A stretch of 64,000 nucleotides of DNA from Litoreibacter arenae DSM 19593 (GTDB taxonomy: Bacteria; Pseudomonadota; Alphaproteobacteria; Rhodobacterales; Rhodobacteraceae). The stretch lies in NCBI RefSeq assembly GCF_000442275.2, contig NZ_KE557306.1, positions 1 to 64,000 on the forward strand, written 5' to 3'. Positions 34,531 through 41,858 of the stretch are shown here, piece after piece (positions within the stretch are counted from its first letter, which is position 1; every line of letters starts with the position of its first letter). Position numbers and translations under genes: made by a program. Below the pieces are notes generated by a model. That model did no database searches, was not told where the DNA came from, and worked only from the letters and a program-made list of their open reading frames with translations.

Positions 34531-34545
34531 CCATTAAGTAAATGG
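34531..34545. promoter_or_regulatory. Inverted repeat in front of the nine-gene operon
   Basis: CCATT-AAGTA-AATGG, symmetric over 5 bases with partial extension, lies 30 bases before the first start codon. It overlaps an AT-rich stretch (GGTAATAACATT) that could hold a -10. A candidate operator; no regulator is encoded in the operon. Confidence 0.35.
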
Positions 34546-34574
34546 TAATAACATTCAAACGAGGGAAGATTTAT

Positions 34575-35651
34575 ATGGCCGATTTCGATGCCCAAGTCCG
34601 TGAAAGCCAAGAGCAAGTCGCTGAAGCGCAATCAAAAATTGCGGAAATGACCAGCAAGATCGAAAGCGCCCGCGCCAAGTTGCAAGCGGGTGACGTGCTG
34701 GAACTGGACATCGAGAACGCGTCATTGGAAGACGTCCACGCGCACACCGCCGCCATGGACGCGAACATTGCCGAGCTGATCATGGGGCTGGACGACGTGA
34801 CCTCGGGCTTTTCCGAAGATTTCTCCGCCATGCGCGAGAAAACCGGCTGGGAGAGCTTCGTCGGCATCTTCTCTAAGGGTAAATCCGAGAGCCTGCGTCA
34901 GGAGCGTATGCGCACGGCGTCGATCGACGACAAGCTGCAAGACCTGATTGGCAAGTCCGACACCATCGTGGCACTGCTGCAAGGGCAGCTGGCTTTGCTC
35001 AACGAGCAAAAGGAAAAGGTGGAAACCAACCTCACCGCCACGCTGGACGACCGCGAATTTACCGTGGGCGAGCTGGAGGCCCTGCGGGCCGAGATCGTGG
35101 CGATGGACCCTGCGATCATCGAGTTGGAGAACAAGATCTCCGTCGAGCAGGACGCCGCCGCCCGCACCAAGCTGGAAACGCAACTGGCGGAGATGAACTC
35201 CAAATACAACGAGAAGGTGCAGGCGGAGCAGGTGAAGCTCGCCAAGAGCCAGACGCTGGAGCGCTATATCGAGCAGGGCAAGACCTGGATCGACTCGCTG
35301 CAAAATCAGGCGGCGACGCAGATGGTGCTGATCAACAAGCTGGAGACCGACACCAAGCAACGTGTGGTGCTCTATGACGCGCTGACCAAGTCGTTGAAAA
35401 CGGCGCAGCAGCAGGATGTGGCGCACAAGATCAACGAGATTGGCGTGAAAACCGACCAAGAGGCGCAATCCGCCATGGCCGGCATCGGTGCCGCCACCAA
35501 CGCGCGCATGTCCGAGATGATGGAGGCCCACGAGGACCAGATGGTCTTCGCCAGAAAGGTTTTGGAACAGAAGGCGAAGGCCGACGAGCGGTTTGCGCGG
35601 CGCTTCGAGAAGATCGTCGAGAAGCACGACAAGAACCTGTATGGGGCTTGA
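34575..35651 (+). CDS. Long coiled-coil protein, first gene of an uncharacterised AAA+ operon
   Basis: 358 residues, almost wholly helical. Heptad-like segments occur at about 5-55 (QVRESQEQVAEAQSKIAEMT), 110-250 (LLNEQKEKVETNLTATLDDR, MNSKYNEKVQAEQVKLAKSQ) and 300-355. A short break near 85-105 (GWESFVGIFSKGKS) may be a functional hinge. There is no signal or membrane segment. Loosely it recalls TelA-type or phage-shock coiled-coil proteins, but I do not assign a family. Ribosome site GAGGGAAG precedes ATG 34575. Being first and strongest, it is probably the structural partner of the ATPase three genes on. Confidence 0.8.
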   Translation: MADFDAQVRESQEQVAEAQSKIAEMTSKIESARAKLQAGDVLELDIENASLEDVHAHTAAMDANIAELIMGLDDVTSGFSEDFSAMREKTGWESFVGIFSKGKSESLRQERMRTASIDDKLQDLIGKSDTIVALLQGQLALLNEQKEKVETNLTATLDDREFTVGELEALRAEIVAMDPAIIELENKISVEQDAAARTKLETQLAEMNSKYNEKVQAEQVKLAKSQTLERYIEQGKTWIDSLQNQAATQMVLINKLETDTKQRVVLYDALTKSLKTAQQQDVAHKINEIGVKTDQEAQSAMAGIGAATNARMSEMMEAHEDQMVFARKVLEQKAKADERFARRFEKIVEKHDKNLYGA

Positions 35652-35916
35652 GCTTACGGGCTGGAGGAAAATTTGCCTGATAGGTTTAGGCTGCATGGCG
35701 GTAGCAGGCATTTTTCCCTTGGTGATGACGTCTTCACTGCTGCCAATTTCAACTCCACTGCCGTTCGGGCTATATTTTCTGGTGATGGCTGTTGGTTTTA
35801 CATTCTGGGTATTGTCGATGCTTACGGGGATCGCTGGAGCGGTAATGTTCGTAGTCGGGGGTGTTATGGCGATTTTTGAAGTGGTGATGAGGATTAAAGC
35901 GCGAGATAATGACTGA
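35641..35916 (+). CDS. Small membrane protein with two or three helices
   Basis: 91 residues: MGLELTGWRKICLIGLGCMA, then hydrophobic helices at about 10-30, 37-58 and 60-80, with a short charged tail RIKARDND. No family recognised. The ATG at 35641 overlaps the coiled-coil stop by 11 bases, and its own stop overlaps the next start by 8. It is a likely membrane anchor for the system. Confidence 0.7.
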   Translation: MGLELTGWRKICLIGLGCMAVAGIFPLVMTSSLLPISTPLPFGLYFLVMAVGFTFWVLSMLTGIAGAVMFVVGGVMAIFEVVMRIKARDND

Positions 35917-37039
35917 AGACCTCAACCTCACCGCCGACCACTCCGGCTTGACCGATGACCTCGCGGCGCGGCGCTACTTTGCCAAGTTCGAACGGATCAC
36001 CGGCCATTTGGCCCGCGTGGCCGCCGAGATGGAGGTGGAGCGGACGTTCTCCAAAGCGGATGTTGGCATCATCTCGGAATATGTGGCGCGGATTGCGCAG
36101 ACGTTTCGGGCGCTTAGCCACAAGTATTTGCTGACGGGGCGCGATACCGGCGTGTTCTTCGGCTCGCTGTCGATTGACCGCCACGAGAGCGGGTTTCCGG
36201 TCTTCGCAGAGCCGATGAAGATGGCCAACGACGCGCAGCAGGCCAAGGCGCATCTGTCGGGCATGCGCTCGGTCGAGGAGTTGAAAGACGAGATGGTGCG
36301 CCAGATTGTGGGCGACCTGACCGTGCCGACCAAGCTGCAATACGCCATGTCGCAGCGGCTGTATTACGAGGCGTTGGCCAAGGGCGGGCTGTTCTGGGCG
36401 ACCAATGATCCGCAGGCGTTGTGGACCGGAAACACGGACGAGCGGCGCAGTTATCTGCTGCATTGGGCGGTCTATGACAGCCAGCAAAACGTGCCGACGA
36501 TCTACCTGATGGATGTCGAGGACACCGGCGAAGTGGCGCTGCCCAAAGACGCGCGGCGCTGGCCGTCGGCGCAGGCGCATCTGATGGCGCAAGGCTCGGC
36601 TGGGTTGAAGCTGTTGACCATTGCCCAAGGGTTCGACCGCGATTTCGACGACCTGCACCCCAAGCGGCTGCGGCGCATTCATGTGGGGCCGATGTATTCC
36701 TCTGCGTTCACCATGCAGACCGGCCCGATCCGCGAGGTGCTGGAAGAGGCGCAAGGCCCTGTGGGTGAGGATTGGACGTTGGCCTGGACGGTCGAGGACC
36801 TGCATTCCGAGCGCACGGAGATGGAGAAGAAGGGCTGGTTCAGCACTGTTGAGCGCGAGATTTTCAAGCTCGACCCGTTTGGCGGGCGCGGGGCAGAGAC
36901 GGGGACGACGAGCATCGAACGCTCGATCATTCTGCCGCAACGCCCGTTTCAGGTGCTGGCCGAGAAGAACCCCGCCGGATTTCATGACGTGCGCAAGTTC
37001 GTCGTCAGCCCTGCGGGGCGTGTTGTTTCTTACAGATAG
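35909..37039 (+). CDS. Unknown cytosolic protein in the AAA+ operon
   Basis: 376 residues with no membrane segment. Features are a helical N-terminus (AARRYFAKFERITGHLARVA), a block with SHKYLLTGRDTGVFFGSLSI, and RIHVGPMYSSAFTMQTGPIR near 250, where the sequence looks enzymatic or nucleotide-handling but has no known motif. The C-terminal segment reads FVVSPAGRVVSYR. I do not recognise the family. It lies 30 bases before the ATPase, so the two products probably act together. Confidence 0.75.
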   Translation: MTEDLNLTADHSGLTDDLAARRYFAKFERITGHLARVAAEMEVERTFSKADVGIISEYVARIAQTFRALSHKYLLTGRDTGVFFGSLSIDRHESGFPVFAEPMKMANDAQQAKAHLSGMRSVEELKDEMVRQIVGDLTVPTKLQYAMSQRLYYEALAKGGLFWATNDPQALWTGNTDERRSYLLHWAVYDSQQNVPTIYLMDVEDTGEVALPKDARRWPSAQAHLMAQGSAGLKLLTIAQGFDRDFDDLHPKRLRRIHVGPMYSSAFTMQTGPIREVLEEAQGPVGEDWTLAWTVEDLHSERTEMEKKGWFSTVEREIFKLDPFGGRGAETGTTSIERSIILPQRPFQVLAEKNPAGFHDVRKFVVSPAGRVVSYR

Positions 37040-37069
37040 CGCGGGGGTTTACCCGCCAACGGAGATAGA

Positions 37070-39004
37070 ATGAGCCAATCAGCCGATTTGATGGAATTGA
37101 CCGAAGAGGACATCCGCAAGCATTACGCGGCGGCGGTGGCGATGCTGGAGGGCGTGGACCACACGCCGCGCATCGCGAAGGCGAAAGAGGCCCCGCAGGC
37201 GGAGAAATCCGCAGGGCTGGGGACGCGCCGCCGGTTTCGGTCGACCACGCCCGGTCTGGTGACCCGCTCCACCGCGCGACCCGAGGGCGTGCGTTTGATC
37301 GAACGGGTGGAAGGCGTGGGCGAGGATGTGTTGCCCTCCGCCGTTCAGGCCAGTGTGTTGCGCGGCCTCCGCCGCGCCTTGGCGATTGCCTTGGCGGCGG
37401 GCGAGGCGTTTTCGGAGGCTACGGGTCTGGCGGAATTGAAGAAGGAAAACCTCGCAGGCCGCGTCGCGGAAGCCCGCCGCGCGGAGTTCGGGGAATTGCT
37501 GGCGGCGGAAGCGCTGGCGGTGCTGTTTACCTTCGCCAATGCCACCTCGTTCCTGCTGGCGTCACAGGCCAGCGAGGTATCGGTGGAGATTGGCGGAGTA
37601 GAGGAAATCCTGTCAGACAACGCGCAACTCGCCTTGCACGGCGCGTTGTGGGAGCTGGACCAAGACCTGACCCTGTTCGCCAGCGACGACGCCAAGCTGG
37701 TCGCAACCGTGCTGGCATATGCCGAGCAGATGATGGAAAAGGTCGCCCTGCGCGCGCAGAACACGCCGCGCTTGCAGGCGTTCAACTCGGCCTCCTACCG
37801 CGTCGAGGCGGACAATCTGACAATCAACGGCTTCACCCCTGCGCACGCGGCGAAGGGCACCAAGCTGACGATGACCTTCAAGAAGCCGAACGAGGTTGTC
37901 GGCAACCATATCGCAAAATACCAGTCGATGAAGCTGGCCAAGATGCTGATGGCCTACGACTTCGACCGCAAGCTGAACCCGTTTGCGGAGCTTGGCGGCT
38001 TCATCTTCACCTTCATGGGCGACGGCGCGCCGGGGACGGGGAAGACGACGCTGATCCAGATGATGGCGGGGCTGATCTCGGGCTATTGCGAGACGGCGGG
38101 CTATCCGTTCCGCTATCAGAACCTCTCGACCGATAACATCGACAGCTATCAGGGCAAGTCCGGCCAGAACGCCAAGGCGTTCATCAACAACGTGATCGAC
38201 CCCAACGTGATCGGGTTCGGCACCATCGACGACATTGACCAGTTGGCGGGCAAGCGCGGTGACCGGCAGTCGAGCGCGGGCCAGTTGGAGATCACCGCCG
38301 TGCTGATGGAGTCGTTTGCGGGGGCCAACACCGTAGTGCGCGGGAATTGCACCTTCGGGATGTTCTCGAACTACCCCGAAAATGTCGACGACGCCCTGCG
38401 CCAGCGGGCAGGCGCTCGGTTCCTTGTGGACGGGCCGATCACGCGGGACGACTACATCGACATTCTGGCGCTGCTAATGGGCAAGAACCACGACATCCCC
38501 TTGGGCGACCACACGGTCTTCGCCGCGCAAGAGATCAAGAAGGCCGTCGCCGCATCGTTCGAGGGGCACTCGAAGCCGCATGAAGACGGGCTGCTCAGGG
38601 TCTATGAGCGGGTGTCGAAAGACATCGGCAGCTTGGATACGATTGCCAAGCTGGGGACGTATCTCAAAGGCATCCAGGAGGCCGACCACCGTTTCACCGG
38701 CCGCGCGATCAAGAACATCACCGACGCCGTGAAGGTGCGGGCGATGGACTTTGAGCTGCCGGACGAATGGATGGAGGAGCCGGACCTGTTCCTGTTCAAA
38801 TCCTATGACGAGAAGAAGGGCATGATCGAGGAGCTACGCCAGCCGATCACAGTCGACATGGTGATCCAGGAAATCAACCGCTACGCCGATAGCGAATTCC
38901 GCTATGCCGACAAGTCCGACGAGGTGGCGATTGCCAATATGGTGCGGGAATTCGGGCTGAATGAGGAAGCGAAGCGGCGGTATTTGGAGGGGAAGAATGG
39001 CTAG
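37070..39004 (+). CDS. AAA+ family ATPase, core of the uncharacterised system
   Basis: 644 residues. The N-terminal 300 residues are Ala/Glu-rich and helical. The AAA+ core starts near 305: Walker A GDGAPGTGKTT (K325, T326), a Walker B-like strand IGFGTIDDID with Asp387-Asp388 in place of the usual Asp-Glu, a sensor-1-like Asn434 in GMFSNYPE and clustered arginines in DALRQRAGARF (about 442-451), one of which could be the finger. A C-terminal helical lid runs to 644. The Asp-Asp variant and long N-domain set it apart from MoxR, ClpX and FtsH classes. Probably a remodelling ATPase for the coiled-coil partner, inferred from the operon only. Confidence 0.85.
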   Translation: MSQSADLMELTEEDIRKHYAAAVAMLEGVDHTPRIAKAKEAPQAEKSAGLGTRRRFRSTTPGLVTRSTARPEGVRLIERVEGVGEDVLPSAVQASVLRGLRRALAIALAAGEAFSEATGLAELKKENLAGRVAEARRAEFGELLAAEALAVLFTFANATSFLLASQASEVSVEIGGVEEILSDNAQLALHGALWELDQDLTLFASDDAKLVATVLAYAEQMMEKVALRAQNTPRLQAFNSASYRVEADNLTINGFTPAHAAKGTKLTMTFKKPNEVVGNHIAKYQSMKLAKMLMAYDFDRKLNPFAELGGFIFTFMGDGAPGTGKTTLIQMMAGLISGYCETAGYPFRYQNLSTDNIDSYQGKSGQNAKAFINNVIDPNVIGFGTIDDIDQLAGKRGDRQSSAGQLEITAVLMESFAGANTVVRGNCTFGMFSNYPENVDDALRQRAGARFLVDGPITRDDYIDILALLMGKNHDIPLGDHTVFAAQEIKKAVAASFEGHSKPHEDGLLRVYERVSKDIGSLDTIAKLGTYLKGIQEADHRFTGRAIKNITDAVKVRAMDFELPDEWMEEPDLFLFKSYDEKKGMIEELRQPITVDMVIQEINRYADSEFRYADKSDEVAIANMVREFGLNEEAKRRYLEGKNG

Positions 39005-39212
39005 TGATTATACGCCTGGTTGGGATGCGAAGGCGATTTCTCGCATTGCGAAAGAGCATTTTGGTGGCTGGACGCAAATGTTTGAAAGCCATGGTTGGCC
39101 AGAGCGCGGTGTTAAAATGATGCCATCGGTTCAAAGACATGTGGCTGAGACATATGGCTCAATTTTGGCATTCACTGAAAAATATGAGCCAGCTGGCGAA
39201 ATCAAAGAATGA
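38997..39212 (+). CDS. Small soluble protein in the AAA+ operon
   Basis: 71 residues: MASDYTPGWDAKAISRIAKE, then HFGGWTQMFESHGWPERGVK and a helix. Nothing recognised. A strong ribosome site GGAGGGGAAG lies inside the 3' end of the ATPase gene, and the two genes overlap by 8 bases. Its base composition is more AT-rich than the flanking genes, which hints at a later arrival. Confidence 0.6.
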   Translation: MASDYTPGWDAKAISRIAKEHFGGWTQMFESHGWPERGVKMMPSVQRHVAETYGSILAFTEKYEPAGEIKE

Positions 39213-39260
39213 AGATTAATCGCCAAACATCTGCGTTTACGCGAATAGACTGCTAAACCC

Positions 39261-39500
39261 ATGCGTAAACTCCTCCTCCCGATCCTCATCGCCCCCATCC
39301 TGCTCGCATGGGCGGTGACGGCCTACCTGTTCGGCGCGCTTACGCCCTCGGGCGCGAACTATGCGGGGCATACGGAGGGGTTCGGGGAGATGTTCCTGAG
39401 CTTGTCGATCATGTTCTGCATCGCCATATGGGTAGGGGCGCTGTTTAGTTACTTGTTAATCTATCGCCGCGGCGATGGGACGGAGGGGCCTGACCAATGA
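39261..39500 (+). CDS. Small two-helix membrane protein in the AAA+ operon
   Basis: 79 residues with two membrane segments (LLLPILIAPILLAWAVTAYL and FLSLSIMFCIAIWVGALFSY) and a charged end RRGDGTEGPDQ. No family recognised. It overlaps the next gene by ATGA at 39497-39500. Confidence 0.65.
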   Translation: MRKLLLPILIAPILLAWAVTAYLFGALTPSGANYAGHTEGFGEMFLSLSIMFCIAIWVGALFSYLLIYRRGDGTEGPDQ

Positions 39501-40858
39501 TGCGTTTGATCGAAAAGGGCCTGATGTATGGCAACCTGTTCCATGTGAATGGGCAGGCGATGGCGGACCGCTACAACCGGGCGCTCAAGCATCTGACGGG
39601 CAAGGAGACGGCGCTGACGGATTTCCACGTCGATATCTCCGGCTACGCGCCGGAGGTGGGGGAGGAGTTGGGCGACCATCTGTATCTGAACCCCAAGGGC
39701 TGCAACCGGCAGTTTATCCTGCTCTCGACCGAGCAAAGAACCGCGCCGTTACTGGAGGCCAAGTTCTCCACCTCGCGCGGAATATTGCGGCAGTTCATCG
39801 ACGCCAACGAGGCGCAGTTGTTCGCCCTGACCGCGCGGGATGCGGTGGCGGGGGAGTTGGTGAACTCGGTCTACAGCGTGACCAAGCCCGCGCATTTGTT
39901 CGACATTCGCAAGATACGGGTGGAGGCCGACACGACCTCCGGTGTGGTGGCGGATGCGGGCAAGCTCGACGGGATGATCGCGGAATTCCGCGAGCGTGAC
40001 GACGCGTGGTGGGACGATGTGCTGATCGCGGATATGATCAAGCTGGCCCATAAGACCGGCGACGTAACGCGCGTGCCGATCAAGCTGGGCCATGCCGAAT
40101 ACGAGCAGGGGAACTTCTGGACCGCGCATTTCGGCGGGCTTTACGCCTTCCGTGATGTGGAGAAACCCGCGGTGATTTCCATGTCGGAGGATGATCTGGG
40201 CAATCTGCCCGTGGGCCAGGGCGGGGCGGCCATCGGCGCGTCGGAGCGCACGAAGATTGCCAAGTTTCTAAACGACAACGAACTGGTCGAGCCCATCGTC
40301 AAGGCGCGCGGCGTGGATGCGGTGGCGATCCTGCGCCAGAAGCTGGATTTCATTGTTGTGGATGTGGCCGCCACAATGGAGGCCGACCTGAGCCAAGTGC
40401 GCCGGACCGACCTGCGTTCCTTGGCGCGGCGCTATTCGGACCTGCTTCCGCCGGAGTTTCACACTCTGGGCAAGCTTTTGCGCTGGGCGGAGGGGGGCGG
40501 GGCGTGGCCGCGCATCTCGTCCAATGATCCCGCCTATTTCTACACGCTCAGGGCCAAGCCGCACCCCGACCGTGATCTGGTCAATATGCTTTTGGCGGAA
40601 CTGGCGCCGCTGGATGTGCGCCAGTTGTTCATCTGCCATAAGGAGCTGTTCTACGCCCGCTATCGTGGCTGGCCGGACCAGAAGAAGACCTTTGTGGCCG
40701 ATTTCCTTGCGCGTGAGTATATGGTGGACAAGGCAGGCGCACGCGAAGCCTTGTTCGGCAGCGGCGACGCGCCTATGGAGGAGCCGCTCCAGCCCGAGGA
40801 GCCGCGCGACGTCGTCGCCAGGGTCGGGCCATGGGGCGCGGTGAGGAGAACGCGATGA
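39497..40858 (+). CDS. Unknown protein (DUF6638-like, from memory) in the AAA+ operon
   Basis: 453 residues, soluble. Well-ordered segments are MMRLIEKGLMYGNLFHVNGQ at the start, ALTDFHVDISGYAPEVGEEL, NRQFILLSTEQRTAPLLEAK, FSTSRGILRQFIDANEAQLF, and a C-terminal part with CHKELFYARYRGWPDQKKTF. I recall a Rhodobacterales family of this form named DUF6638, which should be confirmed. No catalytic motif is visible. It overlaps the genes on both sides by ATGA, so its dose is tied to theirs. Confidence 0.75.
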   Translation: MMRLIEKGLMYGNLFHVNGQAMADRYNRALKHLTGKETALTDFHVDISGYAPEVGEELGDHLYLNPKGCNRQFILLSTEQRTAPLLEAKFSTSRGILRQFIDANEAQLFALTARDAVAGELVNSVYSVTKPAHLFDIRKIRVEADTTSGVVADAGKLDGMIAEFRERDDAWWDDVLIADMIKLAHKTGDVTRVPIKLGHAEYEQGNFWTAHFGGLYAFRDVEKPAVISMSEDDLGNLPVGQGGAAIGASERTKIAKFLNDNELVEPIVKARGVDAVAILRQKLDFIVVDVAATMEADLSQVRRTDLRSLARRYSDLLPPEFHTLGKLLRWAEGGGAWPRISSNDPAYFYTLRAKPHPDRDLVNMLLAELAPLDVRQLFICHKELFYARYRGWPDQKKTFVADFLAREYMVDKAGAREALFGSGDAPMEEPLQPEEPRDVVARVGPWGAVRRTR

Positions 40859-41124
40859 TTTTTGCGCTACTACGTCTGACGGTGATGGCCTTCATCGTGA
40901 TGCTGATCGTCTACTTCATCCTGTCGGCATGGTCGCGCTCCGTCCGGCGCGGCAAGTTGGCGGAGGAATGGGACGAAGAAATCCGCGCAGGGGACCGCGA
41001 TGAATTCATCGAGAAGGGGCTGGCGGAATATGACGGCTCGCTGCGGCGCAAACTGATTTTGGGCGTCTTCGTGGTGCCATACCTCGTGATCGGCGTGCTG
41101 GTCTACGTGGTCAACTTTCAATAA
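40855..41124 (+). CDS. Small membrane protein with helices at both ends
   Basis: 89 residues: a helix at about 5-25 (LTVMAFIVMLIVYFILSAWS), a charged middle (GKLAEEWDEEIRAGDRDEFI) and a second helix at about 67-86. No family recognised. ATG 40855 overlaps the previous stop, and the next gene follows after 12 bases. Confidence 0.7.
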   Translation: MIFALLRLTVMAFIVMLIVYFILSAWSRSVRRGKLAEEWDEEIRAGDRDEFIEKGLAEYDGSLRRKLILGVFVVPYLVIGVLVYVVNFQ

Positions 41125-41136
41125 GGAAACCTGCAG

Positions 41137-41793
41137 ATGTTGCGTTGGGTCAAATACACAATCGTCGTGCTGTTCTGGCTGCTGGTGGCCTCCGTGCTGC
41201 ATTACACCTTGCCGCAACGCGATGTCGTGCGGGTGGTCGGCACGTTCGAGCAGCGGATCGACTATGGCGAGAATTCATGGTTCTGGGCCTCCGGCGACTC
41301 CGGCAGCGATGTGACCGGCACCAACCGCGACGTGCTGTTCATCCAGACGATCCGTCAAAATGGCAAGCCGATGGTTTACCGCAACGAGGACACCAGCTGG
41401 GGCTGGCCGCCCTATTTCAAGTTCGACACCAAGAACCTGCAAACCGAAGCGGCGGATTTGATCTCGACCAAGGCGGACCCGCAATGGGCGGTGCTGACGC
41501 ATTACGGCTGGCGCAACGAGTTCTACTCGATCTTCCCGAACGCTGTTGGCATTCGTGCGACGGACGACCCGGACGCGACGCTGATCCCGTGGTTGAACAT
41601 CGTTATTCTGGTGATATTGGCTGGCATTTGTCTGGGGCTGTTCCGCCTGCTGCAATGGTTCAAGCGCTCCAAGATCGATCCGATCGCCGAGAGCGTCGGC
41701 GAGACTTGGGATTCAGTGGATGACTATGCGGACGAGCGGCGGTCAGGCTTTCGGGCGTGGCTCGACACGTGGAAGGGCAAGCCGCGTAGGTAG
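41137..41793 (+). CDS. DUF1523-family membrane protein
   Basis: 218 residues of the DUF1523 type. A helix at about 5-24 (KYTIVVLFWLLVASVLHYTL) is followed by a periplasmic domain with VVRVVGTFEQRIDYGENSWF, GTNRDVLFIQTIRQNGKPMV and the YRNEDTSWGWPPYFKFDTKN box. A second helix lies near 148-170 and a cytoplasmic tail completes it. The function of DUF1523 is unknown. It closes the nine-gene operon and places at least part of the system at the inner membrane. Confidence 0.88.
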   Translation: MLRWVKYTIVVLFWLLVASVLHYTLPQRDVVRVVGTFEQRIDYGENSWFWASGDSGSDVTGTNRDVLFIQTIRQNGKPMVYRNEDTSWGWPPYFKFDTKNLQTEAADLISTKADPQWAVLTHYGWRNEFYSIFPNAVGIRATDDPDATLIPWLNIVILVILAGICLGLFRLLQWFKRSKIDPIAESVGETWDSVDDYADERRSGFRAWLDTWKGKPRR

Positions 41794-41803
41794 CAGCGCG
41801 GGG

Positions 41804-41852
41804 CCAAAGTCTCCGGGAGACTTTGGGGTCAAACTTTCGGTGAAAGTTTGAC
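41804..41852. terminator. Twin hairpins between two convergent genes
   Basis: Two perfect or near-perfect stems: CCAAAGTCTCC/AGACTTTGG (41804-41826) and GTCAAACTTTC/GAAAGTTTGAC (41828-41852). They end the DUF1523 gene from one side and the aldehyde dehydrogenase from the other. Neither has a T run, so they may act as barriers against read-through in both directions. Confidence 0.7.
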
Positions 41853-41858
41853 GCTGCG

